Program-made: the position numbers and the translations under genes
The notes under the pieces: generated by a model
The model's database searches: none
What the model was told of the DNA's origin: nothing
What the model saw: the letters and a program-made list of their open reading frames with translations, nothing else
NCBI GenBank assembly: GCA_964556225.1
Contig: CAZKVJ010000004.1
Coordinates: forward strand, 62,001-126,000
Length of the DNA: 64,000 bases
Direction: 5' to 3'
Origin: CAZKVJ01 sp964556225
Lineage (GTDB): Bacteria; Actinomycetota; Acidimicrobiia; Acidimicrobiales; Ilumatobacteraceae
In this document: positions 23,824 to 31,859 of the stretch, one piece after another
Position numbering within the stretch: position 1 is the stretch's first letter
Layout: each line of letters begins with the position of its first letter

Positions 23824-24600
23824 GTGACGTCACCGGCCCCGCTCGATCCTGAGCTGGTCCAGCGGGTGTTGCGCCGCGCGAGCGAGCTCACCCCGGCCCA
23901 CCCGGACGTCCCGGCGCTCGGGAACGGCATCGACGAGACCGTGCTGGTGGACGCGGCCGCCGAGGTCGGCATCCCGGAGGAGGCGGTCCGTCGCGCCCTG
24001 GCATGGGAGCGCCTGCCCGCGCCTCCTCCCCGGCGAGCGCTCGACCACGTGGTCGGACCGGCACGGGTCGTGTCGGGGCGGGAGGTACCGGCCACGGTCG
24101 ACGTCGCGCTCGGCCGCCTCGACGACCTGCTCGTCAAGGGCCACCACCTCCGCCGTGAGCGCAGCCGCGCCGACGCGGGCGAGTGGCGCCGCCGGGAGGA
24201 CTGGGCGGGCAGCCTCATGCGTCAGATCCGGGGACTCGGCGGCGAGGGTCGGCTCGGGACCGCAGAAGCGGTCACGGGACGGGCAGTGACGGCCAACGCC
24301 GGCGCCTGCGTGGTCCAAGTCGACGTGGACCGTGCCGCGACGCGCTCGGCCCGGCTGGCGGCGGCCGGCATCACCACCGGTGCCGGCGCGACGATCGGCG
24401 CCGCCGTCGCGCTGGCGTCGACGCCGATCGGATGGGTGCTGGTGCCGCTCGTCGGATGCGGCGGTTGGTGGATCGCCCGAACCGGCCGGCGCCAGGCCCA
24501 GCGCACCGAACGCGAGCTGGAGCGACTGCTCGATGCGGTCGAGGAGGGTCGCCGGCCCCGGAGCCTCGTCCACGACGTGGCACACCGGCGCCCCCGGTAG
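23824..24600 (+). CDS. Hypothetical protein with central hydrophobic hairpin
   Basis: A 258-aa protein. An N-terminal helical region includes ELVQRVLRRASELTP and an acidic VDAAAEVGIPEEAVRRALA segment; similar N-termini occur in uncharacterised bacterial proteins. A GITTGAGATIGAAVALASTP glycine-rich hydrophobic hairpin (about residues 180-215) may sit in the membrane, followed by a basic helical tail. TACGCT lies 7 nt before the GTG, a leaderless pattern. ychF follows after 15 nt. Function unknown. Confidence 0.65.
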   Translation: MTSPAPLDPELVQRVLRRASELTPAHPDVPALGNGIDETVLVDAAAEVGIPEEAVRRALAWERLPAPPPRRALDHVVGPARVVSGREVPATVDVALGRLDDLLVKGHHLRRERSRADAGEWRRREDWAGSLMRQIRGLGGEGRLGTAEAVTGRAVTANAGACVVQVDVDRAATRSARLAAAGITTGAGATIGAAVALASTPIGWVLVPLVGCGGWWIARTGRRQAQRTERELERLLDAVEEGRRPRSLVHDVAHRRPR

Positions 24601-24615
24601 CCTGCACCGTTCGGT

Positions 24616-25704
24616 ATGGAGCGCTTCGGCCTGGTCGGCCTGCCCAACGCGGGGAAGTCCTCGCTCTACAACGCCCTCACGGGGGGCGGCGCCCTCGCCG
24701 CGCCGTATGCGTTCGCCACCAAGGACCCGAACATCGGCGTCGCCAAGGTGCCCGACCATCGCCTCGACGCGCTGGCCGAGATGTCGAAGAGCCGCAACGT
24801 CGTGCACGCCGCCGTCCAGGTCGTCGACATCGGCGGCCTGGTCGAGGGAGCGAGCAAGGGCGAGGGGCTGGGGAACAAGTTCCTGGCCAACATTCGCGAG
24901 GTCGACGCGATCGTCCTCGTGCTGAGAGCGTTCGAGGACGACGACGTCCCCGGCCCGAGCGACCCCATCGAGCACCTCCGCGTCCTCGAGCTGGAGCTAG
25001 CGCTGGCCGACTTGGAGACGGTCGAGTCCCGCCTGGCCCGCACCCAGAAGGCGGCCCGCATGGACAAGGGGCTCGCCGAGGAGGCCGCCGCGCTCCAAGC
25101 CGCTCACGCCGCGCTGTCGGAAGGCCGGCCGCTCTACCGGGCCGGCATCGGCGACGGCGTCCGTGAGGCGCTGCGGCCGCACTTCCTGCTGACGAACCGC
25201 AACGTGCTGGCCGTGGTGAACGTCGCCGAGGGCGACCTCGACCGCATCCCCGAGCTCGAGGAGCGGGTGCGCGCCGAGCTGACCGACGCCGGCGACCACG
25301 TCGAGGTCATCGGCATGTGCATCCAGCTCGAGGCCGAGGCCGCGGCGATCGAGGACCCCGACGAGCGGGCCGAGGTGCTCGAGGCGCTCGGCCTCGGTGA
25401 GGGCGCGCTCACCCGCCTGGTGCACGCGGCCTACCACCTGCTGGGGTTGCGCACGTTCCTCACCACCGGCGACAAGGAGAGCCGGGCGTGGACGTTCCGG
25501 GCCGGCTCCAAGGCGCCGGAGTGCGCCGGGCGGATCCACACCGACCTGCAGCGAGGGTTCATCCGGGCCGAGGTCATCCACTGGGACGAGCTGCTCGAGA
25601 TCGGCTCCTGGCACCGGGCCAAGGAGCTCGGCAAGCTCCGGGTCGAGGGCAAGGACTACGAGGTCGTCGACGGCGACGTCCTCGAGATCCGCTTCAACGT
25701 GTAG
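24616..25704 (+). CDS. ychF: Obg-family GTPase/ATPase YchF
   Basis: A 362-aa YchF (OLA1) P-loop protein. G1 is GLPNAGKSS (residues 7-15); the G4 position lacks the NKxD typical of GTPases, consistent with ATP preference in this family. The C-terminal TGS/ubiquitin-like domain includes LRTFLTTGDKESRAWTF and the closing EGKDYEVVDGDVLEIRFNV. Known YchF proteins bind ribosomes and respond to oxidative stress. Length is normal. A stem-loop at 25737-25807 follows. Confidence 0.95.
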   Translation: MERFGLVGLPNAGKSSLYNALTGGGALAAPYAFATKDPNIGVAKVPDHRLDALAEMSKSRNVVHAAVQVVDIGGLVEGASKGEGLGNKFLANIREVDAIVLVLRAFEDDDVPGPSDPIEHLRVLELELALADLETVESRLARTQKAARMDKGLAEEAAALQAAHAALSEGRPLYRAGIGDGVREALRPHFLLTNRNVLAVVNVAEGDLDRIPELEERVRAELTDAGDHVEVIGMCIQLEAEAAAIEDPDERAEVLEALGLGEGALTRLVHAAYHLLGLRTFLTTGDKESRAWTFRAGSKAPECAGRIHTDLQRGFIRAEVIHWDELLEIGSWHRAKELGKLRVEGKDYEVVDGDVLEIRFNV

Positions 25705-25736
25705 TCCGCCGAGCGAGCACACCGCTGCTCCGAGCA

Positions 25737-25807
25737 GTTCTGGGCACACGGCGATGACGTTCGCCCTGCACAGGGCGTCTGGACAGCACGAGCGATGTGC
25801 CCAGAAC
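25737..25807. repeat. Nested stem-loop with GTTCTGG/CCAGAAC ends
   Basis: Perfect 12-bp arms GTTCTGGGCACA and TGTGCCCAGAAC flank a 47-nt interior with its own hairpin CGCCCT-GCAC-AGGGCG (25762-25777). The GTTCTGG/CCAGAAC ends match the 49-nt palindrome family although the interior differs. It is 32 nt after the ychF stop and may terminate it. Confidence 0.65.
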
Positions 25808-25877
25808 CGGAAGATGGAAGCGGGCTGAGCCCCGAGGTCCTTGCGCCGGCGACTGGAGGATGTGAGAGTCGGCAGAC

Positions 25878-26078
25878 ATGGGAACCGACCACACGGCGTT
25901 CCTGGACGGGGCGCTCGCCACCTCCGTCGCCGCCTTCGTGGCGCTGTCCGAGGGACTCGATCCGGCAACGCCGTTCCTGCACGGAGAGTGGGGGGCGGGC
26001 AACGTGGGCGACGGCATCCGCTGGCTCGCGCACGAGATGCTCCACCACCAGCTCGACGTCGCCGCGCTCACCTCGTAG
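25878..26078 (+). CDS. Short DinB-like protein or gene remnant
   Basis: A 66-aa frame ending RWLAHEMLHHQLDVAALTS, which resembles the last helix of DinB-type proteins (H-x3-HH pattern), preceded by LDPATPFLHGEWGAGNVGDG. A full DinB domain is about 150 aa, and no matching N-terminal part is visible in any upstream frame, so it may be a truncated remnant or a genuinely short protein. No ribosome site at usual spacing. Its 3' end overlaps the convergent ATP-grasp gene by 11 bp. Confidence 0.4.
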   Translation: MGTDHTAFLDGALATSVAAFVALSEGLDPATPFLHGEWGAGNVGDGIRWLAHEMLHHQLDVAALTS

Positions 26079-27399
26079 GCCGGCGTTCGGCCGCACACGA
26101 CAGCGGGCCGAGCCCGAGCCCCCAGCGTTCGTCGGCCCAGGACCAGAACGCCGTCGCGCGAGGCCCGACGGACTCCCCGACGGCGCCCTCGAGGGTCAGG
26201 CGCAGGAACGTCCCGATCGGAGACGGTCCGACGGAGAGGTGTCCGCCGTCGAGATCCAGCTCACCCGGCTCGATCGCCACCGGCACACCCCGCCACGTGC
26301 CGCCCGCCCGATGGGCGTCGAAGTGCTCGACCAGCAGCGACTCGAGCTGTGCAGGGCGCCAATCGGCCTCGACCTCGCCGACGAGCGCGTCGAGCAGGAG
26401 CTGCAGCGGCAGCTCGTCGTCGAGCGTGCGCGCCATCATCACGAGACCGGCGCCGTTGCGGGGGTTCAGCTCGGTCGGGAGGAAGCCCTCGTCGGTCATC
26501 ACGCCATCGACGGTGAACGCACCGCGATAGCGCACCTCGTCGCGCAGCGCGGCGCCGGCACGGCGGGCCACCTCGCGCATCTGCTCGCGCCCCTCGGGTG
26601 GCGGGTCCCAGAACGACGAGCAGCCGCAGTACAAGAACTCGCCGCCGTCGCGCCGCAGCACCACCATCTCGACCGGCCGCAGCGCGACGACTGTTCCGGC
26701 GACGACGATCCCGTGGATCGAGCACGGGATGCCCTCCAGGAACGGCATCACCCGCACCCGCTGGCCGGTCCACTCGCTCAGCGCCGGCTCCGCGTCGCCG
26801 TCGCGTCGGATCCGCCGCACCCCGGCGCCGCCGCCCGTCCAACCCTTGGACGAGTCCACGGCGACAACGACCCCGCCGCCCCGGTCCAGCTCGTCTGCCA
26901 CGGCGAGGACGGCCTCGCGCTCGGCCGGCACGACCCGGCTCGGCGCCCGCGCCACGCCCGCACGGTCCCAGAACGCGTCGACGACCGTCTTGTCGTCGAG
27001 ACGGACCCAGTCGGGCCGGCGGTAGGCCAGGAAGGGCCGGCCGGCCAGCTCGATCAGCTCGTTCAAGAAGTCGCCGAGGGCCAGCGCGCGGTGCTCGGGG
27101 TCGAAGCCGTCGAGGCGCTCGACCAGCCAGGCGGGCAGGTCGGCGAACGCCTCGTGGCTCCGCTGGATCGACTGATGCAGGCTGAGGCCGCTCACATCGA
27201 CCTCGAGCGACAGGCACTCGGCATCGGGCAGCTCGCCCGTGCCCGGCCCACCGCTCGCTACCACGAGGACGTCATCGGCACCGAGGCGGTGCAGCGCCTG
27301 GACCACCGAGGTGGCGGCCGCGAGCACCTGGCTCGTCACGATCACCCGCCGGCCGGCGAACACGGGTCGGAGCTGATCGACCCAGTGCCGCACGTCCAC
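26068..27399 (-). CDS. ATP-grasp domain protein
   Basis: A 443-aa protein whose middle and C-terminal parts carry ATP-grasp features: a lysine region in VRLDDKTVVDAFW, a glycine-rich GGGAGVRRI loop, and the metal-binding LPTELNPRNGAGL (E-x-NPR). Family members ligate carboxylates to amines or thiols. The N-terminus contains a nucleotide-type RRVIVTSQVLAAATSVVQAL strand-helix. Start taken at GTG 27399; GTG 27393 is also possible. It is divergent from the BNR-repeat gene. Substrate unknown. Confidence 0.75.
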   Translation of the reverse strand: MDVRHWVDQLRPVFAGRRVIVTSQVLAAATSVVQALHRLGADDVLVVASGGPGTGELPDAECLSLEVDVSGLSLHQSIQRSHEAFADLPAWLVERLDGFDPEHRALALGDFLNELIELAGRPFLAYRRPDWVRLDDKTVVDAFWDRAGVARAPSRVVPAEREAVLAVADELDRGGGVVVAVDSSKGWTGGGAGVRRIRRDGDAEPALSEWTGQRVRVMPFLEGIPCSIHGIVVAGTVVALRPVEMVVLRRDGGEFLYCGCSSFWDPPPEGREQMREVARRAGAALRDEVRYRGAFTVDGVMTDEGFLPTELNPRNGAGLVMMARTLDDELPLQLLLDALVGEVEADWRPAQLESLLVEHFDAHRAGGTWRGVPVAIEPGELDLDGGHLSVGPSPIGTFLRLTLEGAVGESVGPRATAFWSWADERWGLGLGPLSCAAERRPTR

Positions 27400-27438
27400 G
27401 CGAGCGACGGTACCCGACACCGCCCTTGACACCGGTCG

Positions 27439-27444
27439 TAGCGT
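27439..27444 (+). promoter_or_regulatory. Leaderless -10 TAGCGT of the BNR-repeat gene
   Basis: TAGCGT ends 6 nt before the ATG at 27451, so transcription should start at or next to the start codon. A TTGACA at 27425-27430 is only 8 nt upstream, too close for a normal -35. Confidence 0.5.
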
Positions 27445-27450
27445 CGCACC

Positions 27451-28584
27451 ATGAGCGATGACGGCCCCGTCCTGCTGGTCGGCACCCGCAAGGGTGCCTG
27501 GATCCTGTCGAGCGATGCCGCTCGCTCGTCGTGGTCGAGCGAGGGTCCGATGTTCCTCGGCCACGTCATCCAGCATCTGGTGATGGACCCACGCGACCGC
27601 CGCACCCTGCTCGCGGCCGGACGCACCGGCCACCTCGGGCCGACGGTGTTCCGAACGACCGATCTGGGTCGGACCTGGGACGAGGCGAGCCGGCCGCCGG
27701 CGTTCACCACCGGCGATCCGCTGGAGCGAGCGGTCAACGCCGTGTTCTGGCTGACGCCCGGGCACGCCGACGAGCCCGGCGTGTGGTACGCCGGCGGCTC
27801 ACCGCAGGGGCTGTTCCGCAGCGAGGACGGCGGCGACACGTGGGAGCCCGTGGCCGGCTGGAACGACCATCCCTCGTGGCCGGACTGGGCCGAGTGGCCG
27901 GAGCAGAACACGCCCGACGGGTCGATGCTCCACTCCGTCAACGTCGACCCGCGTGATGCAGCTCACCTCTACATCGGGCTGTCGAGCGGTGGGGTGTTCG
28001 AGAGCACCGACCGCGGCGGCACCTGGCGGCCGCTCAACCGGGGTGTCGTCGCGCTCTTCATGCCCGACCCGGATCCCGAGTACGGCCACGACCCGCACTG
28101 TTTGCGGCTCCACCCCCTGCAACCCGACCGGCTCTACCAGCAGAACCACTGCGGGATCTACCGCCTCGACCGCCCGGACGAGCGCTGGGTCCGCATCGGC
28201 GACAACATGCCCGCCGACGTCGGCGACATCGGGTTCCCCATCGAGCTCCACCCGCGTGACCCGGACACGGCGTGGGTGTTCCCGATGGACGGCACCGACG
28301 TGTGGCCCCGCACCAGCCCCGGCGGCCGGCCGGCGGTGTACGTCACCCGTGACGCCGGATCGTCGTGGTCCCGGTGCGACACCGGGCTACCGGCCCAGGG
28401 CTGGTTCACCGTGAAGCGCCAGGCGATGACGACCGACGCCGGCAAACCCGTCGGGGTGTACTTCGGCACGACCAGCGGGGAGCTGTGGGGCAGCGCCGAC
28501 GAGGGCGCGACCTGGTCGACGATCGCCCGCCACCTCCCCGAGATCTACTCGGTCGAGGTCGCCGACCCGCTCGACCGGCCGTGA
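27451..28584 (+). CDS. BNR/sortilin-like beta-propeller protein
   Basis: A 377-aa soluble protein with repeated Asp-box motifs: TTDLGRTWD, SEDGGDTWE, STDRGGTWR, TRDAGSSWS and SADEGATWS. These mark a sialidase-type beta-propeller (exo-alpha-sialidase/WD40-YVTN-BNR-like). It lacks a signal peptide and sialidase catalytic residues are not evident, so glycosidase activity is doubtful. A ThiS/MoaD-like gene follows after 16 nt; I recall this pairing from other actinobacteria, which suggests a joint role with the sulfur carrier. Confidence 0.8.
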   Translation: MSDDGPVLLVGTRKGAWILSSDAARSSWSSEGPMFLGHVIQHLVMDPRDRRTLLAAGRTGHLGPTVFRTTDLGRTWDEASRPPAFTTGDPLERAVNAVFWLTPGHADEPGVWYAGGSPQGLFRSEDGGDTWEPVAGWNDHPSWPDWAEWPEQNTPDGSMLHSVNVDPRDAAHLYIGLSSGGVFESTDRGGTWRPLNRGVVALFMPDPDPEYGHDPHCLRLHPLQPDRLYQQNHCGIYRLDRPDERWVRIGDNMPADVGDIGFPIELHPRDPDTAWVFPMDGTDVWPRTSPGGRPAVYVTRDAGSSWSRCDTGLPAQGWFTVKRQAMTTDAGKPVGVYFGTTSGELWGSADEGATWSTIARHLPEIYSVEVADPLDRP

Positions 28585-28600
28585 CACACGACGGGCAGCC

Positions 28601-28861
28601 ATGAGGGTGCGGATCCCGACGCCGTTGCGGTCCTATACCGCGCAACAGGCCGTCGTCGACGCCGACGGGTCCACGGTGGATGCGCTGCTCGTCGACCTCG
28701 ACCGTCAGTTCCCGGGGCTGCGGTTCCGGATGGTCGACGAGCAGGGCCGGCTGCGCACGCACATGAAGGTGTTCGTGAACCAGGACTCCGTCCGCGACCT
28801 CACGACCCCAGTCGACCCCGCCGACGAGGTGACGATCATGCAGGCGCTCTCGGGCGGCTGA
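28601..28861 (+). CDS. ThiS/MoaD-family sulfur-carrier protein
   Basis: An 86-aa beta-grasp protein ending in the GG dipeptide (MQALSGG) that is adenylated and thiocarboxylated in MoaD, ThiS and CysO. Conserved features include IPTPLRSYT, STVDALLVDLDRQFPGL and VFVNQDSV. No activating E1-like enzyme is adjacent. Downstream of the beta-propeller gene, whose product might receive or be modified by the carrier (inference). Could serve molybdopterin, cysteine or another sulfur pathway. Confidence 0.85.
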   Translation: MRVRIPTPLRSYTAQQAVVDADGSTVDALLVDLDRQFPGLRFRMVDEQGRLRTHMKVFVNQDSVRDLTTPVDPADEVTIMQALSGG

Positions 28862-28879
28862 CACCCGTTCGTCCGATGG

Positions 28880-29746
28880 TCACGGCGCCGATGAGCGCGC
28901 GACCCGATCGAGGAACTCGACGATCGCGGCGTTGAACCGGTCGTTGCGGTCGCCGGCCACCATGTGACCGACGCCCGCCACGTCGACCACCTCCGCGTGG
29001 GGCACGAGCCGGCGCAGCTCCTCCACGCCCTCCACGCTGACGACATCGCTGACCCCGCCGCGCACGAGGAGCGTCGGCACCCCAACCCGGGTCGCGGCCT
29101 CGTGCAGCCGGTTCGCACGAATGAACCCTCCGGTCGGCTCACCGGCGGCGTCGCTCATCCGGTCGACGAAGCGAGGGTCCCAGTGCCAGACCCACTTGCC
29201 ATCGGCGCGCTGGCGGACGTTCTTGCGGAGCCCGGACAGGTCCGTCGGACGGGGCCGGTGCGTCACGTAGCCGGCGACGGCGTCCGCGACCTGTTCGAGC
29301 GAGTCGAAGCCGTCGAGGCCAGAGCGCATGAACTCGCCGATGCGTCGGACGCCGGGCATCTCGAGCCGTGGGGTCACGTCGACCAGCACGAGCGCCGACG
29401 CGATCGGATCGTCCGCCTCGCCGATCGCGGCCAGCGACGCCAGGCCACCGAGCGAGGCGCCGACCAGTGCCGGGCGGTCGAAGGCCCGGGCGATCTCGGC
29501 CGTGTCGGCCGCGAAGCGGTCCAGGTCGTAGACCCCGTCGGGTGACCACTCGCTGTCGCCGTGGCCGCGAAGGTCGACGGCGAGGGCGTACCAGCCGTGC
29601 GCGGCGAGCACCCCGAGCGCACCGCCCCAGGCGTGGCGGGTCTGACCGCCGCCGTGGAGGAGTACCACCGTCGGGTCGTTCGGATCGCCCCGGGCGTCGG
29701 CCGCCAGGCGGATCCCGTCGAGGCCACACAGCTCGACGGGGCTCAC
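28880..29746 (-). CDS. Alpha/beta hydrolase
   Basis: A 288-aa alpha/beta-fold hydrolase. Oxyanion motif LLHGGGQTRHAW, nucleophile elbow GASLGG, acid in RGGVSDVV and histidine in VAGVGHMVAG form the triad set. YALAVDLRGHGDSEW is typical of the epoxide hydrolase/esterase group. GTG 29746 (VSPVEL) is used; a start at 29767 would add seven residues. It faces the ThiS-like gene convergently with an 18-nt gap. Substrate unknown. Confidence 0.88.
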   Translation of the reverse strand: MSPVELCGLDGIRLAADARGDPNDPTVVLLHGGGQTRHAWGGALGVLAAHGWYALAVDLRGHGDSEWSPDGVYDLDRFAADTAEIARAFDRPALVGASLGGLASLAAIGEADDPIASALVLVDVTPRLEMPGVRRIGEFMRSGLDGFDSLEQVADAVAGYVTHRPRPTDLSGLRKNVRQRADGKWVWHWDPRFVDRMSDAAGEPTGGFIRANRLHEAATRVGVPTLLVRGGVSDVVSVEGVEELRRLVPHAEVVDVAGVGHMVAGDRNDRFNAAIVEFLDRVARSSAP

Positions 29747-29804
29747 CGCCCGCCCACCCCGACCCACCCGCTCATCGCGGCGACCGTACCAGCGCCATCC
29801 CTGA

Positions 29805-29818
29805 CCCCTCCCGTTCTG
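29805..29818. repeat. Half copy of the palindrome flank
   Basis: CCCCTCCCGTTCTG equals the reverse complement of the right edge plus flank of copies 1 and 3. The rest of the element is missing. It may be a decayed copy. Confidence 0.35.
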
Positions 29819-29833
29819 ACACCGGGGGGGCGG

Positions 29834-29839
29834 TAGGGT
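29834..29839 (+). promoter_or_regulatory. -10 TAGGGT of the DUF192-rsmI pair
   Basis: TAGGGT ends 8 nt before the ATG at 29848, fitting the leaderless pattern. Confidence 0.4.
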
Positions 29840-29847
29840 CGCGGGTG

Positions 29848-30177
29848 ATGGCGTGGCTGGTGTCGGACGGACGGGTCCTGGCCTCGGCAGAGGAGGCGTC
29901 CGGGCGTCGGGCCCGGTCGAAGGGGCTGTTGGGACGCGACGGCATCGAGGGTGCCATCGTCTTGCGGTCGTGCCGGTGGGTGCACACCCTCGGGATGCGG
30001 TTCCCGATCGACGTCGCCTACCTCGATGGCGACGGCACCGTGCTGAAGACCGTGCGGATGCGCCAGCACCGCATCGGCGTCCCGGTCTGGCACGCCGACA
30101 CGGTCATCGAGGCCGAGGCCGGCGCCTTCGCCCGGTGGGGCCTGCTGGTCGGGGCCTGCGTCGAGGTTCGTGAGTGA
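29848..30177 (+). CDS. DUF192 protein
   Basis: A 109-aa DUF192 domain protein. Family hallmarks are present: SKGLLGRDGIEGAIVL, the CRWVHTLGMRFPIDVAYLD core and VIEAEAGAFARWGL. No signal peptide, unlike many DUF192 proteins. It overlaps rsmI by GTGA, so the two are coupled. Function of the family is unknown. Confidence 0.88.
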   Translation: MAWLVSDGRVLASAEEASGRRARSKGLLGRDGIEGAIVLRSCRWVHTLGMRFPIDVAYLDGDGTVLKTVRMRQHRIGVPVWHADTVIEAEAGAFARWGLLVGACVEVRE

Positions 30178-31022
30178 GCGCCGCTGGGCGACTCGTGCTG
30201 GTGGGGACGCCGATCGGGAACCTCTCCGACCTCTCACCGCGGGCGGTCGCGGCGCTGCGGGCAGCGTCGGTCATCTGCTGCGAGGACAGCCGCCGGACCG
30301 GCCGGCTCCTGCAGCACGCCGGGATCAGTGGCGCCCGCCTGATCGTGGTCAACGACCACACCGAGGCCGAGCGGGTGCCGGAGGTGCTCGCACGACTCGC
30401 TGGCGCCGAGACGGTCGCCGTCGTGACCGACGCCGGCACCCCGGGCATCAGCGATCCCGGCGAACGCCTGGTGCGGGCCGCGATCGACGCCGGCCACGAG
30501 GTCAGCGCCGTGCCCGGCCCCGCAGCCCTCGTCGTCGCGCTCGTCACCAGCGGGATGGCCACCGGCCGGTTCGTGTTCGAGGGCTTCCTGCCGCGCGGTC
30601 GTGCAGACCGGGCGGCCCGCCTCGACGAGCTGGCGACCGAGCGACGCACCGTCATCCTCTACGAGGCGCCGCACCGCCTCGGGCGCACCCTTGCCGACCT
30701 TGCCGCTGCGTTCGGGGCCGACCGGCGCATCGCCATCGCCCGCGAGCTGACGAAGCTGCACGAGGAGACCTGGCGGGGGTCGCTCGGAGACGCCGTGGCC
30801 TGCACCGCCGAGCGGACCCCGATCGGCGAGCACGTGCTCGTCGTGGAGGGCGCACCCGCTCCCCCACCCGCGGATGACGAGTCGATCGCCGCCGTGCTCC
30901 GCCGCCACCTCGCGGCCGGCGCGACCGTGCGCGACGCCGCCGTCGCCGCCGCCGCCGAGCTCGGGATCCCGAAGCGCCGGGCCTACGACCTGGCGCTGGC
31001 GGACGCCCGGGCGCGCCCCTGA
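30174..31022 (+). CDS. rsmI: 16S rRNA 2'-O-methyltransferase RsmI
   Basis: A 282-aa SAM-dependent tetrapyrrole-methylase-fold enzyme that methylates C1402 of 16S rRNA. Diagnostic segments are LVGTPIGNLSDLSPRA, CEDSRRTGRLL, VTDAGTPGISDPG, VFEGFLPR and ARELTKLHEETWRG. The C-terminal helical HTH-like extension is present. Starts at GTG 30174 in a GTGA overlap with DUF192. Full length. Confidence 0.95.
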   Translation: MSAAGRLVLVGTPIGNLSDLSPRAVAALRAASVICCEDSRRTGRLLQHAGISGARLIVVNDHTEAERVPEVLARLAGAETVAVVTDAGTPGISDPGERLVRAAIDAGHEVSAVPGPAALVVALVTSGMATGRFVFEGFLPRGRADRAARLDELATERRTVILYEAPHRLGRTLADLAAAFGADRRIAIARELTKLHEETWRGSLGDAVACTAERTPIGEHVLVVEGAPAPPPADDESIAAVLRRHLAAGATVRDAAVAAAAELGIPKRRAYDLALADARARP

Positions 31023-31053
31023 AGCGGCGCCACCCCGGTACCGTGACCCCGGG

Positions 31054-31854
31054 ATGAGCGAGTACACCGGGATCGCCAGCAGCGGACCGAGCGCCGCATT
31101 CTTCGACCTCGACCGGACCCTCATCGCCGGGTCGTCCGCGTTCACGTTCGGCGCTGCGGCGTGGCGGGCGAAGATGATCCCGACACGGGAGCTGTTGCGC
31201 GACGCCTCGCGGGCGGTGATGTTCCGCCTGATCGGCGCCGACGACGACACCACCCACAAGGTGCGCCAACGGATCCTCTCCGCCGTGGCTGGCGTCCGCC
31301 AGGACGACCTGGTCGCGCTGAACGAGGACGTGCTCCCCCGCCTGCTCGACCGGGTCCGGCCCGAGGCCCGGCGCCTGATCGAGCTCCACCGTCACGCCGG
31401 GCGGGCCACCTACATCGTGTCGGCCTCACCCCAGGAGCTGGTCGAGCCGTTCGCCCACGCGCTCGGGATGACCGGCGGCATCGGCACCGTGAGCACGGTC
31501 GTCGACGGCGTGTACACCGGCGAGCTCGCTGGACCGTTCTGCTACGGGCCCGGAAAGGTCGAGGCCATGACCGAGCTGGCGCGCTGGGAGGGCCTCGACC
31601 TCGCCCAGTGCTACGCGTACAGCGACTCGGCGAGCGACCTTCCCATGCTCGAGGCAGTCGGCCACCCCGTCGCCGTCAACCCCGACAGCCGCCTCGAGCG
31701 AGTGGCGCGCCGCAACGGCTGGCCGGTGGTGGTGTTCAGCCGGCGCACCAAGGCCGTCATCCGTCGCACCACCGCCACCGTCGGCACCGCGGGCGTGGCC
31801 GGCGCCAGCTTCGCGGCCGGCTGGCACCTGGCCCGGCGCGTCGCCTCGAGCTGA
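31054..31854 (+). CDS. HAD-IB family hydrolase (SerB-like)
   Basis: A 266-aa HAD phosphatase. Motif I is FFDLDRTLIAGSS (nucleophile Asp), motif II is in YIVSASPQELVEP, and motif III/IV reads YAYSDSASDLPML. A four-helix cap lies between I and II. The C-terminal hydrophobic stretch (TATVGTAGVAGASFAAGWHL) could anchor it to the membrane, as in actinobacterial HAD-IB members that act on phospholipid or glycerophosphate substrates. Convergent with the thioesterase gene. Confidence 0.88.
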   Translation: MSEYTGIASSGPSAAFFDLDRTLIAGSSAFTFGAAAWRAKMIPTRELLRDASRAVMFRLIGADDDTTHKVRQRILSAVAGVRQDDLVALNEDVLPRLLDRVRPEARRLIELHRHAGRATYIVSASPQELVEPFAHALGMTGGIGTVSTVVDGVYTGELAGPFCYGPGKVEAMTELARWEGLDLAQCYAYSDSASDLPMLEAVGHPVAVNPDSRLERVARRNGWPVVVFSRRTKAVIRRTTATVGTAGVAGASFAAGWHLARRVASS

Positions 31855-31859
31855 TCGGC

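Noticed and set aside
27451..28584. Secreted sialidase
   Set aside because: Asp boxes are present but there is no signal peptide and no recognisable sialidase catalytic residues.
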